A stretch of 64,000 nucleotides of DNA from Euzebyella saccharophila (GTDB lineage: Bacteria; Bacteroidota; Bacteroidia; Flavobacteriales; Flavobacteriaceae): NCBI RefSeq assembly GCF_014855495.1, contig NZ_JACYFJ010000003.1, positions 1 through 64,000 on the forward strand, in the 5' to 3' direction. This document shows, piece after piece, positions 63,801-64,000 of the stretch; the stretch's first letter is position 1; each line of letters starts with the position of its first letter. The translations under genes were made by a program, and so were the position numbers. The notes beneath the pieces were generated by a model, which had not been told where the DNA came from, made no database searches, and saw only the letters and a list, made by a program, of their open reading frames with translations.

Positions 63801-64000
63801 ACTTCGTCTAGATTTGAAGCATTTTCCTTAAGAACAACGGTAATTTCAGATCTTCCGTCTAGGGCAACTTCTTGGCTTTCAAAACCAATGTAACTTATAA
63901 TTACTTCCGAAGATGGGTCTTCTAATAAAAGTACGAACCTGCCGTCAAAATCGGTTTGTGTTCCATTAGTAGTTCCCTTTTCAAGGATATTGGCACCAGG
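60842..64000 (-). CDS. SusC/RagA-family TonB-dependent transporter (pair 3), 5' end beyond window
   Basis: At least 1053 codons in one open frame up to the right edge. The internal TTG at 63763 is not the start, because the frame continues upstream through the CarboxypepD-like domain (PGANILEKGTTNGTQTDFDG at the very edge, then VIISYIGFESQEV) and the TonB box LDEVVVIGFGEKRKKDLTG. The plug includes NTTGVRVINSSGDPNAPPEIYV in two strands and SAAIYGSRGANGVVLITTKKGK. The barrel closes with YVIGLKATF. Signal peptide and start codon are outside the window. It leads the leftward rhamnose locus. Confidence 0.94.
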   Translation of the reverse strand, partial: PGANILEKGTTNGTQTDFDGRFVLLLEDPSSEVIISYIGFESQEVALDGRSEITVVLKENASNLDEVVVIGFGEKRKKDLTGSVSVVGTADIEKSSFASPQFALQGNTTGVRVINSSGDPNAPPEIYVRGIGSWQGNAQPLYVIDGQIITPPSASGNLDLISRNGNTPPPNLFTMINPDDIESITVLKDASSAAIYGSRGANGVVLITTKKGKKGAPTVEFTSRTGFQNIDTFDVLNTNEFRALAQEMYANNLNPDITIENQLYGRDAADDVTRRISFSPQFDPESPFYISSPRTYDWQDELVKKNAITLSYDFKVSGGTENTDYYVSAGYDDIESNLVGNELETYRSAININSRINNWLKIGVNYKFAYQTQDTEDLASLTNIAQAPPWQPLYDSSNQFGYAEVLATSLADWQQAKIYGQGTRSNYLARIDLNRSLFENTRHLGQAYVELRPFKGLTLRSSVNLDYTSQDRIRTTTYRSNIFRPDGQDPATDSPAAPNSLGDHETRNNYIYNYQFDFSATYEKIFEDHKFVLTGAVQDQFQRTQVKNLNGGNLINIDNLKRIGYSNDLANNNSFLGWNERFWLGYVGRLSYSYSDKYYLDGSYRRDASSGFAEDYRWGNFYSVSGAWRIGSEKFMENLGFINDLKLRGGYGEAGNDEAAVGQFAYLSRAGGSGSYRLGSGDGNALGDYYIAASLSSLPNESLVWEVAKTSYVGLDATLFDYKLNMTLEVYKREQDGIQQTVNLPLSVGTSDPLFNVGKLENRGVDLQVGFNDRKGDFSYGISTNISFLENEVTELYNDQPLSATNQFQRTYRVEEGRSLGHIWGYKVGGIFQSQDEIDAFYAATPDANVQDVSFVAPGDIYFQDVHGDPTEEDRFYTETPDGQINTNDQTEIGNTVPGYTYGINLNLGYKGFDISANFYGEGDVDKYNYARASLENMSGAGVNFGASVSDRWTPSNRDTDIPRAVVGDPAGNNRFSDRFVESAAFFRLNNWQFGYSVPSAFLDKINNPVGSFRLYIGGQNNIYINSWKGLDPTNDEFPLPKTYVIGLKATF

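Overview
The window looks like chromosomal DNA of a member of the Bacteroidota, most likely a Flavobacteriia species that degrades plant or algal polysaccharides. The evidence is three SusC/SusD pairs, many lipobox and Sec signal peptides, AT-rich spacers, a NUDIX-fold AraR-type regulator, and TAnnTTTG-like -7 boxes with few Shine-Dalgarno sequences. I see no tRNA, rRNA or CRISPR array. The first 76 bases are the start of an IS3-type transposase gene running off the left edge.

Pentose half (about 0.7-29.8 kb). Two secreted esterases are followed by the wreck of an FGGY sugar kinase (probable ribulokinase). Then comes a leftward araA - aldose 1-epimerase - Na+/sugar symporter operon and a GH51 alpha-L-arabinofuranosidase. 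Next is a gene set that together reads as an oxidative pentose route. Leftward are an FAH-type 2-keto-3-deoxy-pentonate dehydratase and an alpha-ketoglutarate-semialdehyde dehydrogenase. Rightward are a DUF4440 protein, a secreted RraA-like protein, a Tat-exported enolase-superfamily sugar-acid dehydratase, a BASS-family transporter, a lipoprotein PQQ dehydrogenase with a cytochrome c domain, and a two-cupin protein. Facing them is a lipoprotein with two cupins and an SMP-30 lactonase domain. My reading, which is inference, is that pentose is oxidised, delactonised and dehydrated outside the inner membrane. The keto-deoxy acid would then be imported and finished in the cytoplasm to 2-oxoglutarate. 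SusCD pair 1 and an AraC regulator close this half.

Xylan side-chain half (30.1-52.9 kb). One long leftward operon of ten genes carries GH95, two GH43s, seven CE1-like (Esterase D) modules in six genes, an SGNH acetylesterase module and a BD-FAE-like esterase. One of the esterases is broken by a single in-frame TGA. Upstream lie the AraR-like regulator and, facing right, SusCD pair 2. There is no endo-xylanase, so this set appears built to strip feruloyl, acetyl, arabinosyl and possibly L-galactosyl groups.

Rhamnose half (53.2-64 kb). A leftward locus holds SusC (cut by the right edge), SusD, an alpha/beta hydrolase, a clan GH-A-like hydrolase and a GH78 alpha-L-rhamnosidase.

A palindrome GTGT-N7-ACAC occurs exactly in five intergenic regions: before GH51, between the two arms of the oxidative pathway, before SusCD1, before the GH95 operon, and upstream of SusCD2. 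Two near-matches lie before the first esterase and before the araC-type gene. It is a strong candidate operator, most likely of the AraR-like protein, linking the pentose half and the xylan half into one regulon.
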